A DNA stretch of 64,000 nt from positions 1 through 64,000 of the forward strand of contig JANEYF010004796.1 in the NCBI GenBank assembly GCA_029963845.1. The letters run 5' to 3'. Origin of the DNA: Rhamnusium bicolor (lineage: Eukaryota; Arthropoda; Insecta; Coleoptera; Cerambycidae). This document shows, in pieces, positions 11,697 through 24,275 of this stretch. A program made the position numbers and the translations under genes. Every line of letters begins with the position of its first letter. Position 1 is the stretch's first letter. The notes beneath the pieces were generated by a model. The model was not told the origin of the DNA. It ran no database searches and saw only the letters and a program-made list of their open reading frames with translations.

Positions 11697-13745
11697 TTTA
11701 TAATAAAGAGTACATCTTAAAGCATTTAATAAATTTCCCATAAATAAAAAAGAGATACTAGACTGGAGTAAATAAATCGACATTTAGCATTTCTAATATT
11801 TAGTGAGGAGGCTATGGAGAAAATCAAAATCATTTGCAAAATAACCACGAATGTAGTAACAATTTTCGAGCTATATTATTAAAAATTCAAATTTAGCTTC
11901 AGAGCTTTATTTGAACAGGTAAGTTGTAGACAGTAAAATTTAGCCACAAACCCAACTTAATTTTTTTTGTTTAGATATTAAGCAAAGGTACAGCCAAATA
12001 AAAAATTTACAAAAGGTTACAACAACATTTAAAACATTTTGGATATTAATGAAAAGTGTGTTATGTTACTGCTTATTAATTATTTCTTAGTAATTTTCCA
12101 TGGTGTTAAAATATATTTTTTTTAAATTACCACTTTTCCTCAAAATAAATATGACATGTCTATATTCTTCGAAAGAAAATTTAAATTCTAACTGAATAGT
12201 GAAATATTTTGCAGGATTGCAAACGTACGTTATAGTGTAGAAGCAATACGAAGAAAAACAAATATTTTGAAAATTTTTGAAAGTTTTTCGGCAAATTTGA
12301 AAAGAGAAAATACCGAAATGTGAAGTGAAATTTTGTATCTAGACTTATTTTAATATTTCAAATATCTTTTTCTAATTTCGTTTTAGGCTAAAGTGAAAGA
12401 TAAGGATAGATCTTTCTTAAACCAATTTTACATTATCCAGGTGTTTGCTCACTCGGAACCTATTTTTGGACTTTTAACCATAATAATTAACTAAATTCTT
12501 TTTGAAAAATCGAAAACGAAAGTGTCTTCCTTTTGTTGCGCCTATCCATGAACACATAGTATACAGGATGACTATTTTATAAGGGCCATCCCCGATATCT
12601 CGTTTAATATCCATAGTAGAGGAAAAATGTTTTAGTACAATTTGTTCCATCGGCCTATTTCCGCTACCAGGACCGATCACCGATGCCAGGAGACGAGGTA
12701 CCACCGACCTGGATATTTTGCCGAACCTTTTCTCTATCGAAAAGTAGAAATTTGTTACTTGCCCAGTGTATAATAAGCAAGGGATCATCTGCTTCACATT
12801 CCCCCCCCCCGAAGAATGGTATATCACCTACACAACTCTCGCCTAAGATTGTATAGCTATAGCATATACGCTGATATAAAAATTGCTAGACGACAGACGA
12901 GGAATTTGTGCTTTAAATTTTGATTTTAAAAAGAAATGGTTCTTTTTTTTAATCGCGTCTCATTGCTCACGTACGAAGTATTTATAATACCCTGGACCTC
13001 AGTTTGTTTTGCGATTTTCGACAAATATTAAACACCTATATAATTTAAATATCAGAATCTTGCTCAACACCTTTCTTGAAGTTAAAACCCCAAAATTTTA
13101 CGTTCACTATATTTATTTCAATTTATATTTCATTATAAAATCACTTCCCTTAATATTAAACCATTACATTTAATGAGTATTGCTTTCTTGAGTTACTTCA
13201 TATCAGACTATAGCGTGACATTTCTTGCCATGTTGATAGCAGTAATAAATTAAATGTAGCCATAAAATATCATTATCGATTACACTTATTCATTATATTA
13301 TCTCCTGTTGGTAAAAATAATTATTATAATTACAAAATTACTAAATTGAAATAGGTCCGATTTCCGCGTTGAATCAATAATATTGAAACTCCTACGATAC
13401 ATGGCGTGACCGTTGGTCATTAGGAAGTTAATTAACTTGCAAAAGTTATATATACGTTAGTTTTATTCTGTTCTGTATTAGGTAAAATCAATTTTCATAA
13501 TTTGCATGTCCGTTAATTATATGAAAGCCTTCTAAACCTTGTACGCATAAAAATATTTTGAAGATAACCTTTATTAATACTTTAATAGGATTAAATTAAT
13601 CCTAAACACAAAACTGTATGTTTAATTTGCTCGCAAATTATAAAGAATTATAATTAACTAGTAAATGTGATATGTGATACATAAAAATTGTTATTTCCTT
13701 GCACCGTCTTTGGGTTTTAAGCCACTGTCCTATAAGTTCTCAACA
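11697..13745. other. No gene; one mariner-type end
   Basis: Mostly AT-rich unique-looking sequence. Near 12562 tatacaggatgactattttataag resembles a decayed TACAGGGTG transposon end. The minus-strand frame 12474-12827 inside it is probably repeat-derived. A C10 run sits near 12805. Confidence 0.4.
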
Positions 13746-13746
13746 T

Positions 13747-13784
<38 letters not shown>
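13746..13784. repeat. (ATTT)n microsatellite tail
   Basis: Nine to ten ATTT units form the 3' tail of the minus-strand non-LTR element. Confidence 0.85.
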
Positions 13785-13785
<1 letters not shown>

Positions 13786-13911
13786 CGGGACAAGCCCTTT
13801 TTTATAAAAGTATACAATATATGCAATATTGTTTAGAGTAAATACAAAAGAAAAAAATACATAGTAGAAATAATACATAATACATATTGATTATATTAAT
13901 TGTTTTATGGA

Positions 13912-14447
13912 TTACTTAAATGATGATGTAGAGGGTCCAAAAAATTCAAAATTATTATGAATTGCATTGGCAGTTCTTAATATCCTAGTAATTGCCACAT
14001 TCTGTTCATAATTAGTATGATGAAATTGCACATGAAATATCTTCGATTTCCGAATTCTTCTTTCGTTCACATTAAATTTTATTAGGCTTATAAGGTCTGG
14101 GCATTTTACATAAAATATTAAACGGACACATTCAAAGCACGCATCGGCTTCCAATCTTCTATGCTCTAATGTATTAATATTGAGATCTAAGAGAATGCGA
14201 TCATAGTTATATTCTTTTCTTGGATACCCCAACTTAATGCACAGTATCTTAAAAACATCTTCTGAACATTTTCTATAGAGTTAATATATGTACATATGAT
14301 AACTGGGGCACCAGATTATAGAACAATATTCCAAAATTGAGCGTACTAATGAACAGTATAACAATTTTAAACTAGCAACAGAAAAATCAGAGCCTGACCT
14401 TTGAATAAATCCTAATATTTTTAATGATTTTGATATTATTTCATATA
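13912..14447 (-). pseudogene. Non-LTR RT, C-terminal part
   Basis: Reads IISKSLKILGFIQRSGSDFS, then LKLLYCSLVRSILEYCSIIW, the conserved thumb block. After a frameshift around 14240-14280 come RRLEADACFECVRLIF and NERRIRKSKIFHVQFHHTNY, the usual C-terminal sequence of this retrotransposon type. It continues directly from the 17010-17342 segment once the mariner element is removed. Confidence 0.75.
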
Positions 14448-15064
14448 CCGGGTGGCCACGAGTCAATGTACGCCCCCAATATTTTGGTTGTTTTTAAATT
14501 TAAAAATTTGGTTTTTGGTACACATAAATTAGACAATAATGGGCTACTTTTAGACTAACAGGAATGACCATATCACTTTCGGTTAAACCGGAAGGGACAT
14601 CAACTTTTTTTCTTAAATGGAATGACTATATTTTTTTTGATGGTTTCTCATTAAACATAAATTTCAAAGTGCAACGGTGTTTTCAGATTTTAAAAATTCC
14701 AAAAAATAAGAGAGATACGAACAATTTTTTAATTTTTTCAAAATGGCCGCGTCAGATGAATGCGATGTAAGAAAATTACTAAGTAGGCTATGGAAATTAT
14801 TAGTAAGTTTGTAGACTTCTCTAGAAAGAAGGAAATAGTTGTTTGAATTACTAATAGGTATCAGTATTTTTAGGTTCTTTTTCAAAAAACGGAATTTAAT
14901 TTTCATTTTCATTTTCGTAGAGGTCCTATGGAAATTTTTTTAATGGAACTGTGCTATTTTTTTTTATTAGTCAGAAATAATGATTCATAAACTATAATTT
15001 TTTCGCCATTAATCATTTATTAACGATATCCTTCGTAATAATAAAAGTATTTTTAAAAAGGTAA
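14448..15064 (+). repeat. Long terminal inverted repeat, left
   Basis: Inverse of 16389-17003 along almost its whole length. It carries the AAGTTGATGTCACTTCCGG-type subterminal word (inverted, degraded, near 14591-14609) and an outward-reading 82-codon frame (14664-14912, minus) whose counterpart is present in the right arm. Confidence 0.85.
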
Positions 15065-15240
15065 GCGCCAACAAATCATTTTAATAAGGTACCTATCTAC
15101 ATTTAAATTCAAAATTGCAGATAGCCATGAAAATGACAGACATTCGCAACAATTGAATTATTCTTGACTTACTCACTAATTTTCTGAAGCAAGTGTATTA
15201 AATTTGTTATAAACAAGAAAATTAATATAAAGTTGCTGAA

Positions 15241-16294
15241 AAATATTCAAGAGATGAAAAAGTTGACATGTTGATTATTTATGGAGAGACTTAACGTAAT
15301 GCAATTAGAGCACAAACTCTGTATGGAGAGAGATATCCAGAAAGAAGACAACCTCGGAGAAACTATTTCGCCGGGTTGGAGCATCAATTTAGAACTGAAC
15401 CTGATATAGAAATTGAAGAAAGATTTATTGTGGATGAAGAAACGGAAATTAATGTATTAGCTTTAGTGCATGTTGACCCAACCATTTCGGTAAGACAAAC
15501 TGAGCATGAATTACCAGTTTCCAAAGAATCAGCCAGGAAAATTTTAAAGAAACACGGCTATCGTTCTTATAAATATCAATTGCTTCAATTTTTGTATGAG
15601 AATGATTATCAACGAAGAATAACCTTTTGTGATTGGTTACAGTTACGCCAATTAAGAAATGAGAATTTTATCAAAAACATTTTGTTCACTGATGAATCGA
15701 GATTTACAAACCTTGGGTTATTTAATCGAAACAACACTCGATATTGGGCAATTGAAAATCCTCACATTATGAGACAGGGGCGGTTTCAGGAGCGGTTTGG
15801 CCTCAATGTTTGGTTAGGCGTACTGGGCGACCATATCATAGGTCCAATAATTTTTGACGGAACTTTAACTGGACCAAGATATCTAGAATTTCTTCAAAAT
15901 ATAATAGTTCCACAGATTAATCAACTTCCCAATACCAATATTGACGAGGTTTACTTCCAACAAGACGGGGCTGTACCATATAATGCTATTATCGTTAGGG
16001 GATTACTTAAATCAATTGTTTCCAGATCGTTAGATTGGGACCCATGGCCATGGTCCAGTCAGATGGCCTGCACGGTCGCCTGACTTAACCTCACTCGATT
16101 TTTTTATTTGGGCGCATTTGAAAAATAGAGTCTACATGACTGCTTCAACCACAAGGCAAGATCTGGAAGAAAGAGTTCGACACGAAATTGCACAAATAAC
16201 ACCTCAACAATTACAGAATGTTGGACGTGCAACAATAAGTCGCGTTACTTTGTGTATTAATCAAAACGGTGAACAGTTTGAACAATTTCTATAA
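15241..16294 (+). pseudogene. IS630/mariner-family transposase, two lesions
   Basis: It starts with EKVDMLIIYGET and RYPERRQPRRNYFAGLEHQF, an N-terminal DUF4817-like helix-turn-helix region common in insect IS630 transposases. Next come a second DNA-binding segment (SVRQTEHELPVSKESARKIL) and the catalytic core: ILFTDESRF (first Asp), YFQQDGAVPYN (second Asp) and WPARSPDLTSLDFF (third Asp). The C terminus is LCINQNGEQFEQFL. By hand count the second and third Asp are about 39 residues apart (DD39D-like). Lesions are a stop near 15292, a frameshift near 16010 and a TAG near 16031. All three catalytic Asp survive. Confidence 0.85.
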
Positions 16295-16388
16295 TGGTTT
16301 ATTATAATTTAGGTTTTAAATAGTTTTGTTATTCTATTTATTCATGGTTGTAACGTTTTATTAAAATTATTTCTTGTTTAATTTGTGT

Positions 16389-17003
16389 TTACCTTTTAAA
16401 AATACATTTATTATTACGAAGGATATCGTTAAGAAATGATTAATGGAGAAAAAATTATAGTTTATGAATCATAATTTCTGTTTAATAAAAAAATAGCACA
16501 GTTCCAATAAAAAAATTTCCATAGGACCCCTACGGAAATGAAAATGAAAATGAAATTCCGTTTTTTGAAAAAAAACCTAAAAATACTGATACCTATCAGT
16601 AATTCAAACAACTATTTTCTTCTTTACAGACAAGTCTACAACCTTACTAATAATTTCCATAGCCTACTTAGTAATGTTCTTACATCGCATTCATCTGACG
16701 CGGCCATTTTGAAAATATTAAAAAATTGTTCGTATCTCACTTATTTTTTGGAATTTTTTAAAATCTGAAAAAAACTGTTGCACTTAGATATTATGCTTAA
16801 TGAGAAACCATCAAACAAATATAGTCATTATATTTAATGGAAAAAAGTTGATGTCACTTCCGGTTCAACTGGACGTGATATTTTCATTCCTGTTAGTCTA
16901 AAAGTAGCCCATTATTGTCTAATTTATGTATACCAAAAACCAAATTTTTAAATCCAAAAACAACCAAAATATTGGGGGCGTACATTGACTCGTGGCCACC
17001 CGG
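16389..17003 (-). repeat. Long terminal inverted repeat, right
   Basis: Inverse copy of the left arm. The frame at 16538-16768 is the counterpart of 14664-14912 with about a dozen differences. Confidence 0.85.
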
Positions 17004-17009
17004 TATATG

Positions 17010-17560
17010 AATATTATATGATAATTTATTATCAAAAGTAACTCCCAGATCTTTTATGTGATTAGTCTCTTACAATACAATATTAATAATTTTATAACTG
17101 AAATTAAAAGGCAAATTTATTCCTGCAAATGTAATCTTGTGACATTTATTCACATTTAAATACAGGACATTTTCATCACACCAATGAGACAAACCATCTA
17201 AATCAATTTGCAATAATGAAGCATCAGATGGATTTTCTACAACTTTAAATAAATTTAAAGCATCTGCAAATATCAGGAAATTGCTATTCGTTATTTCCAA
17301 AGATGCGTCGTCTACAAAGGGATTAAACAGAGGAGGTCCCATATGAGACCCTTGAAGAATGCCTGATATTACGGTAATACACGATGATAGAGAACTACCA
17401 TATTTTACATTGTAACCGACCAGTAACTATTAATCCACTTCAATAAATTACCATTGAATACTAACTAAAGTAGATCATGGTGACTCTATCAAATACCTTC
17501 GAAAAGACAGTATAGATAGAGTCAACCTGAACTTTATGCTCCAACGAATTAAGAATGAAA
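17010..17560 (-). pseudogene. Non-LTR RT, catalytic part
   Basis: Minus strand: FDRVT, then SGILQGSHMGPPLFNPFVDD, NSNFLIFADALNLFKVVENP, DLDGLSHWCDENVLYLNVNK, and DLGVTFDNKLSYNIH running into the mariner insertion. These are the palm blocks of a CR1/Jockey-group RT. The catalytic FADD is changed to FADA. Frame breaks occur upstream of 17400. Confidence 0.8.
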
Positions 17561-18873
17561 TTATTGTATATCGCTAAATTGGTAAAGGGTTATTCATTAT
17601 AAATTACCCACCGCTTATCATCGTTATTATTGCCTATAGAAAAAAAGTTTTTAAAATAAAAGTTGTGTGGTTATGACTGAATTTTGTTAAAATACTATCA
17701 AAAGTATAGTAGCGTGCAGATTTCGGAAGATACTAAAAAATTATATATTTTTTAAATGGGCTACCCACAGGTTGAAGTAAATATAACATGAAACATATAA
17801 ATGGTTTTTAAAAGTTTCAACAAAATTTGCAATAAATAAAAAATTTAATCCATGTTTAATTTGGATACTCTTTCATTACGATTTGCGACCCCAATAATGA
17901 TGTCTCCCTCCGCCCCAAAGGCACGTCACGCCCCTGGCCAGTGGCACTGAAATATCTACTTTCCTCAAATACCAAACGTACTGAATGCATAAATTTAAAG
18001 CAAGTATTGTAGCTATAATAACAATCTAATTATTTATAGTAGGTCACCCACTTAAAAATAGTTTTTTGGCTTGATTGCAACTTTATTATTTAAAGTACAA
18101 TTTCATGTTCGCCTTTTAGATACATAAAAATGTAGAAGGTGAGCGAAAATGTTATCGGTATTATTACACATCAAATAATAATTAATTAAAAGCCTCTTTA
18201 ATTCATTCATTACCAACCTGGAATTATTACTTTGTAGATTAAGGCAGTCACGATTTAAATTAGTTTTATTTCAATTCAATTTTTACTGAAAATGTGATGT
18301 ATTTAGAACTTCTTTGAATTCGTGTTACAAATATGAAAGAAAAATATGTCCTACTTTTAGCGAAGACAACTTAATAAATTACTTGTCTTTAAGCAAATTG
18401 ACAAAATTAGTTTGAAAAGTTTACAAAAAATTACATTTTATTCATGGTATAAAAGTGACCTACTACGATTAATGACAAATTCAAAAAATGTATAATAATA
18501 ATGTCATTCTTAAGTGCGAAATTAACCTTACAGATGAGGTTCTCTAACAAAAAAGACAACAAACAACAAAATATATATCATCCTGATATAAAAAAAAATC
18601 ATTCCATTTAATTGTTTACTTACCTCAATTAAATTTTAATAGGGTACCTTGAAACGTTAAATTAAAATTTTTGAATAATTACCAGCGTCATTCGATTCAA
18701 TAATAATTCATGTCATATATTTTAATGATTTCTTTTTATTGACATTGACATTTTTATAATTAAATTAGACATTTCAAATGTCAAACTGTTAAATTTATCC
18801 TAACCCCATTTTATGAGGTCAAATGTGTAAAAAATTTCAGTTTACATCAGCTTTATTTAAGTACTTGGAAATA
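17561..18873. other. No recognisable gene
   Basis: AT-rich, no motif or strong repeat seen. Confidence 0.5.
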
Positions 18874-18878
18874 TATAT

Positions 18879-21108
18879 TGTAAAGAAATTCCAGGCCATT
18901 TCATTCCAGATTGTTGTGTTCCACGATAAATTAAGTTTCTGCCAGTCTAGTCGAGATGGCGTCACTGATTTCTACTGGAACAGTTGGTTTTGCAGATTTT
19001 TGCACTAAATATCTATCTATCTTTATTGCTATTACTCTACTCTCAAATGTTTGTCTCTTTCTAAACTATAACCGAGTTTGGGTGGGAGGACAGAACAAGA
19101 CTTCTTTCTTCTTACTAGTGCAGCGTTCAGTTGAAAACCATCTCTAATTCTGCGGTCTGGTAAGATTTATATGTTTTCTGGTATTATCCTGTGATTTTAT
19201 GCTCACCATTATTTAAAAAGTTGCTATATTGATTTAAAGTACCTTTGAGGTAATTTTCATAAAAATATTGTACCGTAATTATCTTAATTTACGCCTTGGG
19301 CGAATTTGCTTTTCGGTGATCAGTTCGCCTTTGTTGTTCTTTGGAACAGCCATCATTAATATTGATTAGTATCAATTTATCGTGCCTTGCTGGCAATTTA
19401 TCTAATATCCCTTTGATATTGTAATAATTTCGTGTGTTAATTTAAACTAACTTTCAGTTATTGTAAATTTTAGATTTACTCGGCAACGGATGTTTCCATT
19501 TTGTATCGTAGTTAGTTGTCTTCTGTCTTTGTCTCTTGATGTTTTAGGTCAATTAGCTACGTTAGTAGCACTCTAAACAGTGGTGACTGGTGACATTTGG
19601 AGATTGGTACACCTGATTGGACCAAACCTATTTGTTTATAACCTTTATGAAAATTATCTAATTTGGTGCATTTGTTTTGTGGTGGATTATTTTATACCAG
19701 TGCATATAATTATCAACCAGACCTCAGTAACGTAAGGTTTTTCTAAATTTAAAATATCGAATGCTTTAAAATATCGAATGCTTACTTGAACGTTTACTTA
19801 GTATTGTCAGGAACGCTGCTCTAGTGGAACCTTGCCTAGTTCTCTGGCAAAGATACCTGCCTAGTTATCTGGCACTTGATTAACTTTTAATTATCTAAAG
19901 TAAACATATAGTCAAGTATATATCTTTATTTAACTTTATCTGCAATTCATTAGAACCTCTCTCCGAGGAACTAATAAATGATTTAATTTAACGTTACCTT
20001 TAAGTTGAAAACTATCATATTATTTTATATTTAGCAAATATTTATTTACGTTATCTTTCTAGTTGTCTGTCTGTATACAGACATTCTAAATTCTATTTTC
20101 TTGAAGATTAACTTCTTTTAGTACAAAAAATATCTTAATATTTAGTGAATACCTATTTCACTTGTTTATTATCGTAGCTACACCTAGTTTATTTGTTGGA
20201 CTAGTATTTTGTCTATTTGATGTAACTTTTATTGAAACTTATGTTAGTTTAAGTCTTCAACTTCCTAAAATATTGTAGGACACCGATCCTAGTTTGTTTA
20301 CTTTGCAATTTACTCGGTAAATTTGTGTTAACTCATATTTCGTCTACGTAGCTGGACAATTCAAACGTCACAGCTTTTAACTTTGTTTTGCGTATAATAC
20401 TGATCTCATAACTCTCCCCTTTTTATGTAAATACCTGGACCAAGAGAAGAGGATAACTGGTGGATCGAACTGATCATTATATACAGGGTGGAGCAGGAAA
20501 ACGATATTTTACACAACTGGCATTTTTTCTCAAGGGTAACTGCAGTACTGACAGTGGTGAGTCAAATTGACACCGAACCCATTAAGAGCTTAGCCATTGG
20601 TGGATTCTTCGCTGGATTAACCCCTTGGAAGTTACGTAAGATCTTCATCCCCAGTGAAAGTTTTTATTTCGTCAGAAGAAATTTGTAAGAGATCAGTCAT
20701 TGTATTTTTTTGTAATCTCTCAATAATGTCATATTTTATTTTTCATTTTTTTTCTCTTTCCCTAATATCATTTTTCTGTGTGGTTAGTTGTTGGTCTTCA
20801 ACCACAAGTAAATTTTTTTGACTTGCAAATATTGTACATATACTAGTCTTGATTATACTTTTATTAAAATAATATCTTTTTATTCAACTTCCTTACCAAC
20901 CGAATTCAAGTTTTAACGTTAACTTTACCTTTTAAAGTAAAATTTTAATTATTTGGTACTTGCAAAAATCCTGGCGCCCAGCCTAGATTTTGGTGAGAAT
21001 TCAAATCAATCTAAGCCCTTATTCACGACCTACTCACTGAGCTACCGGTTAATAAGTACAACCCCCAGCTTATTGTGTTATGCCAACAATTGGACGAGGG
21101 GTGTTGCA
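18879..21108 (+). mobile_element. Solo LTR (long), copy 1
   Basis: This unit starts TGTAAAGAAATT and ends GGGTGTTGCA (TG...CA) and is flanked by a 4-bp duplication ATAT (18875-18878 and 21109-21112). An inverted relative with the same ends lies at 45935-47841. There is no internal retrotransposon domain, so it looks like a recombined solo LTR; 4-bp duplications fit Ty3/Gypsy-type integration. Inside, TGGCGCCCAGCC (20972) looks like a primer-binding site, but it lies within the duplicated unit. The open frame at 20488-20688 is partly shared with copy 2 and probably not coding. Confidence 0.7.
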
Positions 21109-21112
21109 ATAT

Positions 21113-21588
21113 TTTATTGGCTTGATGTAGTAGATATGATTTGTAATCTTTCATCATAAATGCATTATTTTGTAAAGGCAAATACAAAAAGTTTGGATCC
21201 CGGGGACCTCCTTTCAACTAGCCAATTTTGAAAGCTTTATCTCGAAAACTGTGTTACGACAGACATGTCGACAGATTTCTTTTTCAATAAAGTTTTATTT
21301 TTTCATTATAATTTGTCGAAATTTGTTCAGAAATGCAATACAAATTTTTTAATTTTTTTTCCGAAATTGTACCTTTTTTCTTCTTTCATTCATTATGTCA
21401 CTTCTAGTGGTACCACATTCGCCAAATTTAATGTGTCACCTAACATGTTGTTGAAAATCTTAACTGTCAAATTTGGAAAGTCTCCATTAGTATTTTTTGA
21501 ATTATCCCGGATACACACATATACACACACACATTCACCGACAGACATCATTCGGAAAATAGTCAGAATGGATTCAGGATTCAAAACG
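21113..21588. other. No recognisable gene
   Basis: A CA-rich run (about 21512-21535) precedes the transposon end. A 132-codon frame crosses into the next element and is not credible as a gene. Confidence 0.5.
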
Positions 21589-21612
21589 TATATCGACTGT
21601 GGAAATGCAACA
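21589..21612 (+). repeat. 24-bp terminal inverted repeat, left
   Basis: Exact inverse of 24643-24666. Confidence 0.9.
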
Positions 21613-22069
21613 CCTCGTATCTTTCAAATTTTTGAAATATCAGATTTTTCGCGCAGTATGTAGAGTACAAGGTTGCCCACCCGCTAGATGGAGTTTTAAA
21701 CCAATTAGATCAGATCACATCAGCCATAAATACGTTTGAACTTTGCAATACCACGTATCGTCCAAAAAAATATGGCTGTTCTGTGAATTTTCCTGTAAGT
21801 ATCTGTTGAATTATTAACTATTACTTTTGTTTTTTGAATACTTAATTAATCTGATGGACTTTAAAATAAACATTATTATTTGATTATTTGTTTTATGTAT
21901 TTATATTTGCAATCTATTTCAAATTTCCTTTAAAAAGCTCTATTTAAAAATGAATAATTAGATACGTGATATTGCATTCTCCAGTATATTATTTAAATTA
22001 TGTGCTACATGAAGATACAGGTTATTGATTTTTGTTTTTATTTCAGTTTATTTGAACTAAAAATCAAAA

Positions 22070-24275
22070 ATGGAAAATTTCCGTGGAAAACGTATAGCGC
22101 AAATGTGTCTTGATAATAGAATTCAAAATGAAATTTCCGAAAATTCAGAATTAGAAAAAATTATCGACAATGCTGAATTCATTTATTCAGATAATATTGA
22201 TGAGTGTCTCTTCGATGAGACTGATGATCCAAATAAAGATTTTAATGAACTAAATAAGGATTTACTGGTAATAAATTCATCCACACAATATGAACTAGAA
22301 GAACTGGAAAATCAAATTATTTATGAAATGATGCCCTTGAAAATATTCAAATTGAAATAGAAACCCAGCAGGAACCCGAACAGCCAACGATTGAGGTTCT
22401 TCAAGAAACGATGCTTAATCAAAGTAATAAAATGGAAATAGAACAGATAGGAGAAAGTGAATCTGAGGAAACAAACTTTAGGACCCCAGATGATGAAGGG
22501 GGTATAACCGATTCCGATTTTGCTGAAACAGAAGAAACATCTGATGAGGAAATTGAGCCGGAAAGTGGAAATCGGGAATATTTAGAACATGGTGGTAGTA
22601 AAAGTAAAACGGGCAGACAAAATAAAAGAAAATTAAACTAATTAAAAAAGGATGAAGGGAGAATTTTATTTGGGATTCAGACATCCAAAAGGTCAAACAA
22701 AAACCCCTCAAGATGTGAAGAGAAATAGGCAAATAATAAAACCAACATGCATATCGAGAATGTGCAAGAAATTCAAAAACAGGCATTGCAGTTCGTTTGA
22801 GGAGGCAGATAGAAAAAAAATTTCGAATATTTCTGGGAAAAGCTTGATTGGAAACAAAGAGAAGTGTACATAGCAGGATTATGTAATAAAGGAGAAACGC
22901 AAAAGAAAACAGTGGACAGAAATGACAAAAAGTCCAGAAGAGCCCAGTCATATACCTACAGCTTGAATAAAGGAAACACAAATCTAAAAAGTTTGTAAAA
23001 CCATGTTTATAAATACCCTTGGTGTGGGCGAATGGTATGCGCATAACTGTATATCAAAATGTAGAAATGATGAAAATTGTATCGAATTTTCTGTACCAAA
23101 AAGAAAGTCTTTGAGGCTAAATGGGACGGAAAATTTAACATATCTTCAACAGTTCCTCATAGATCTACCAAAGCTACCAAGTCATTATTGTCGTCAAAAC
23201 TCTAAAAAAGAATACTTGGAGCAGAGTTATACTACTTATGCAGAACTACATAAAACCTATGTGCATCATTGTGTGAGCAATGGTAGAGAACCAATGACCA
23301 GAAAAACACTCGTCAAGTATGTTAAACAAATGAATATTGGTATATTTAACCCTAGAAAAGATAGATGTGATTTATGTGTCCAATATGAAACTGGGAATCT
23401 AAACGAAGCAGAATATAAATTACACAGAGCAGAGAAAGCAGAGGCTCAAGAGGAGAAAACGAAGGATAAACGTGAAGCACAAGATGGAAAATGTCATGTC
23501 ATTGTAATGGATTTACAGGCAGTTAAGACTTGCCCTGTTGTGAATGCAAGTAGTCTTTATTTCAAGACCAAACTCTTATGCAATAATTTCACTGTTTACG
23601 ATCTAAATACCAAAGAAACTACTTGTTACTGGTTCGATGAAACCCAAACTGATTTGCAAGCCTCAGCATTAGCGTCCATGATTGTTGATTTTCTACTGCG
23701 AAAATATCTGAATAAAGAAATTCTGTTACCAATAATAATTTTTTCAGATGGTTGCACATATCAAAATAGAAATGCTGTATTGGCAAATGCACTTAGTTCT
23801 CTGTCTTTCCAATATAAAGTTGATATTATTCAAAAATTTTTGGTCAAAGGTCACACTCAAATGGAGTGTGACAGTGTCCATGCTACAATAGAAAATAAAT
23901 TGAGAAAAAAGAAAATAGAAATTCCAAACGACTATTTCAATGTTTCTTTGGAAGCAAGGCTAGTGCCATTTCCTTATGAGGTAATATCCCTTAAATATGA
24001 CTTTTTCAAAAACTACAATATAAATCTAGTATACGACTCAATTCGGCCTGGAAAAAAGAAGGATGACCCAACAGTAACTGATATACGTGTCTTACTATAC
24101 AGAAATGGTGAGGTATATTATGTTAAAATTTGATGAAGAATTCCAACTCCTTCCACGACGACCTAAAGAAAAACCACAGAACATAGATGAGTTTCAAAAT
24201 CTCTGCATCTGTAGATTGCCCATCACTGAGAAAAAATATAAGCATTTACAGGAAATTAAAAAAAACTATAGATAA
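22070..24275 (+). pseudogene. Putative DDE-type transposase (DUF7869-like), frameshifted
   Basis: The N-terminal ~190 residues are acidic (SESEETNFRTPDDEGG and neighbours). A Cys block follows (PTCISRMCKKFKNRHCSSFE), then FEYFWEKLDWKQREVYIAGL and the core. The longest clean frame, 23003-24133 (376 codons), has LPKLPSHYCR, a CDLC finger (RKDRCDLCVQYETG), VIVMDLQAVK, IIFSDGCTYQNRN and FLVKGHTQMECDSVHATIE. The Asp/Asp/Glu-Asp spacing of these blocks suggests an RNase-H-like nuclease. The pattern resembles DUF7869-type proteins scattered in animal genomes. Frame breaks occur near 22330, 22645, 22820, 22992 and 24128. It is the only gene between the inverted repeats. Transposase function is inferred from context. 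Confidence 0.6.

Larger units (their letters stand above)
14448..17003 (+). mobile_element. Mariner-like element with ~615-bp inverted repeats
   Basis: The ends are CCGGGTGGCCACGAGTCA and its inverse, flanked by TA on both sides (14446-14447 and 17004-17005), the target site of IS630/Tc1/mariner elements. The inverted arms (14448-15064 and 16389-17003) are unusually long; most members have 20-250 bp. A transposase gene fills the centre. The element sits inside a non-LTR RT gene. Deleting it with one TA leaves DNKLSYNIHIYEIIS in an open frame, which confirms the boundaries. Confidence 0.85.
13746..17560 (-). mobile_element. Non-LTR retrotransposon split by a mariner element
   Basis: Minus-strand RT sequence occurs on both sides of the mariner element at 14448-17003. 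Upstream (17560-17010) are FSKVFDRVT, GILQGSHMGPPLFNPFVDD and LIFADALNLFK. Downstream (14447-13912) are SKSLKILGFIQRS, LLYCSLVRSILEYCSIIWCP and the C-terminal domain. The 3' end has GGGCTTGTCCCGTAAAT followed by (AAAT)n at 13784-13746, the expected tail. The catalytic box reads FADA instead of FADD. The endonuclease half is absent, so this is a 5'-truncated copy. Confidence 0.8.

Noticed and set aside
12474..12827. 117-codon minus-strand frame
   Set aside because: It overlaps a decayed mariner-type end and has no domain or compositional support.
20488..20688. Frame with FAGLTPWKLRK, partly shared with the 46.2-46.5 kb copy
   Set aside because: The similarity reflects the two LTR copies; the reading frame is not kept over its length and no domain is seen.
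22478..23044. 188-codon minus-strand frame
   Set aside because: Antisense to the transposase-like gene; Phe/Tyr/Cys-rich translation typical of a shadow of acidic coding sequence.
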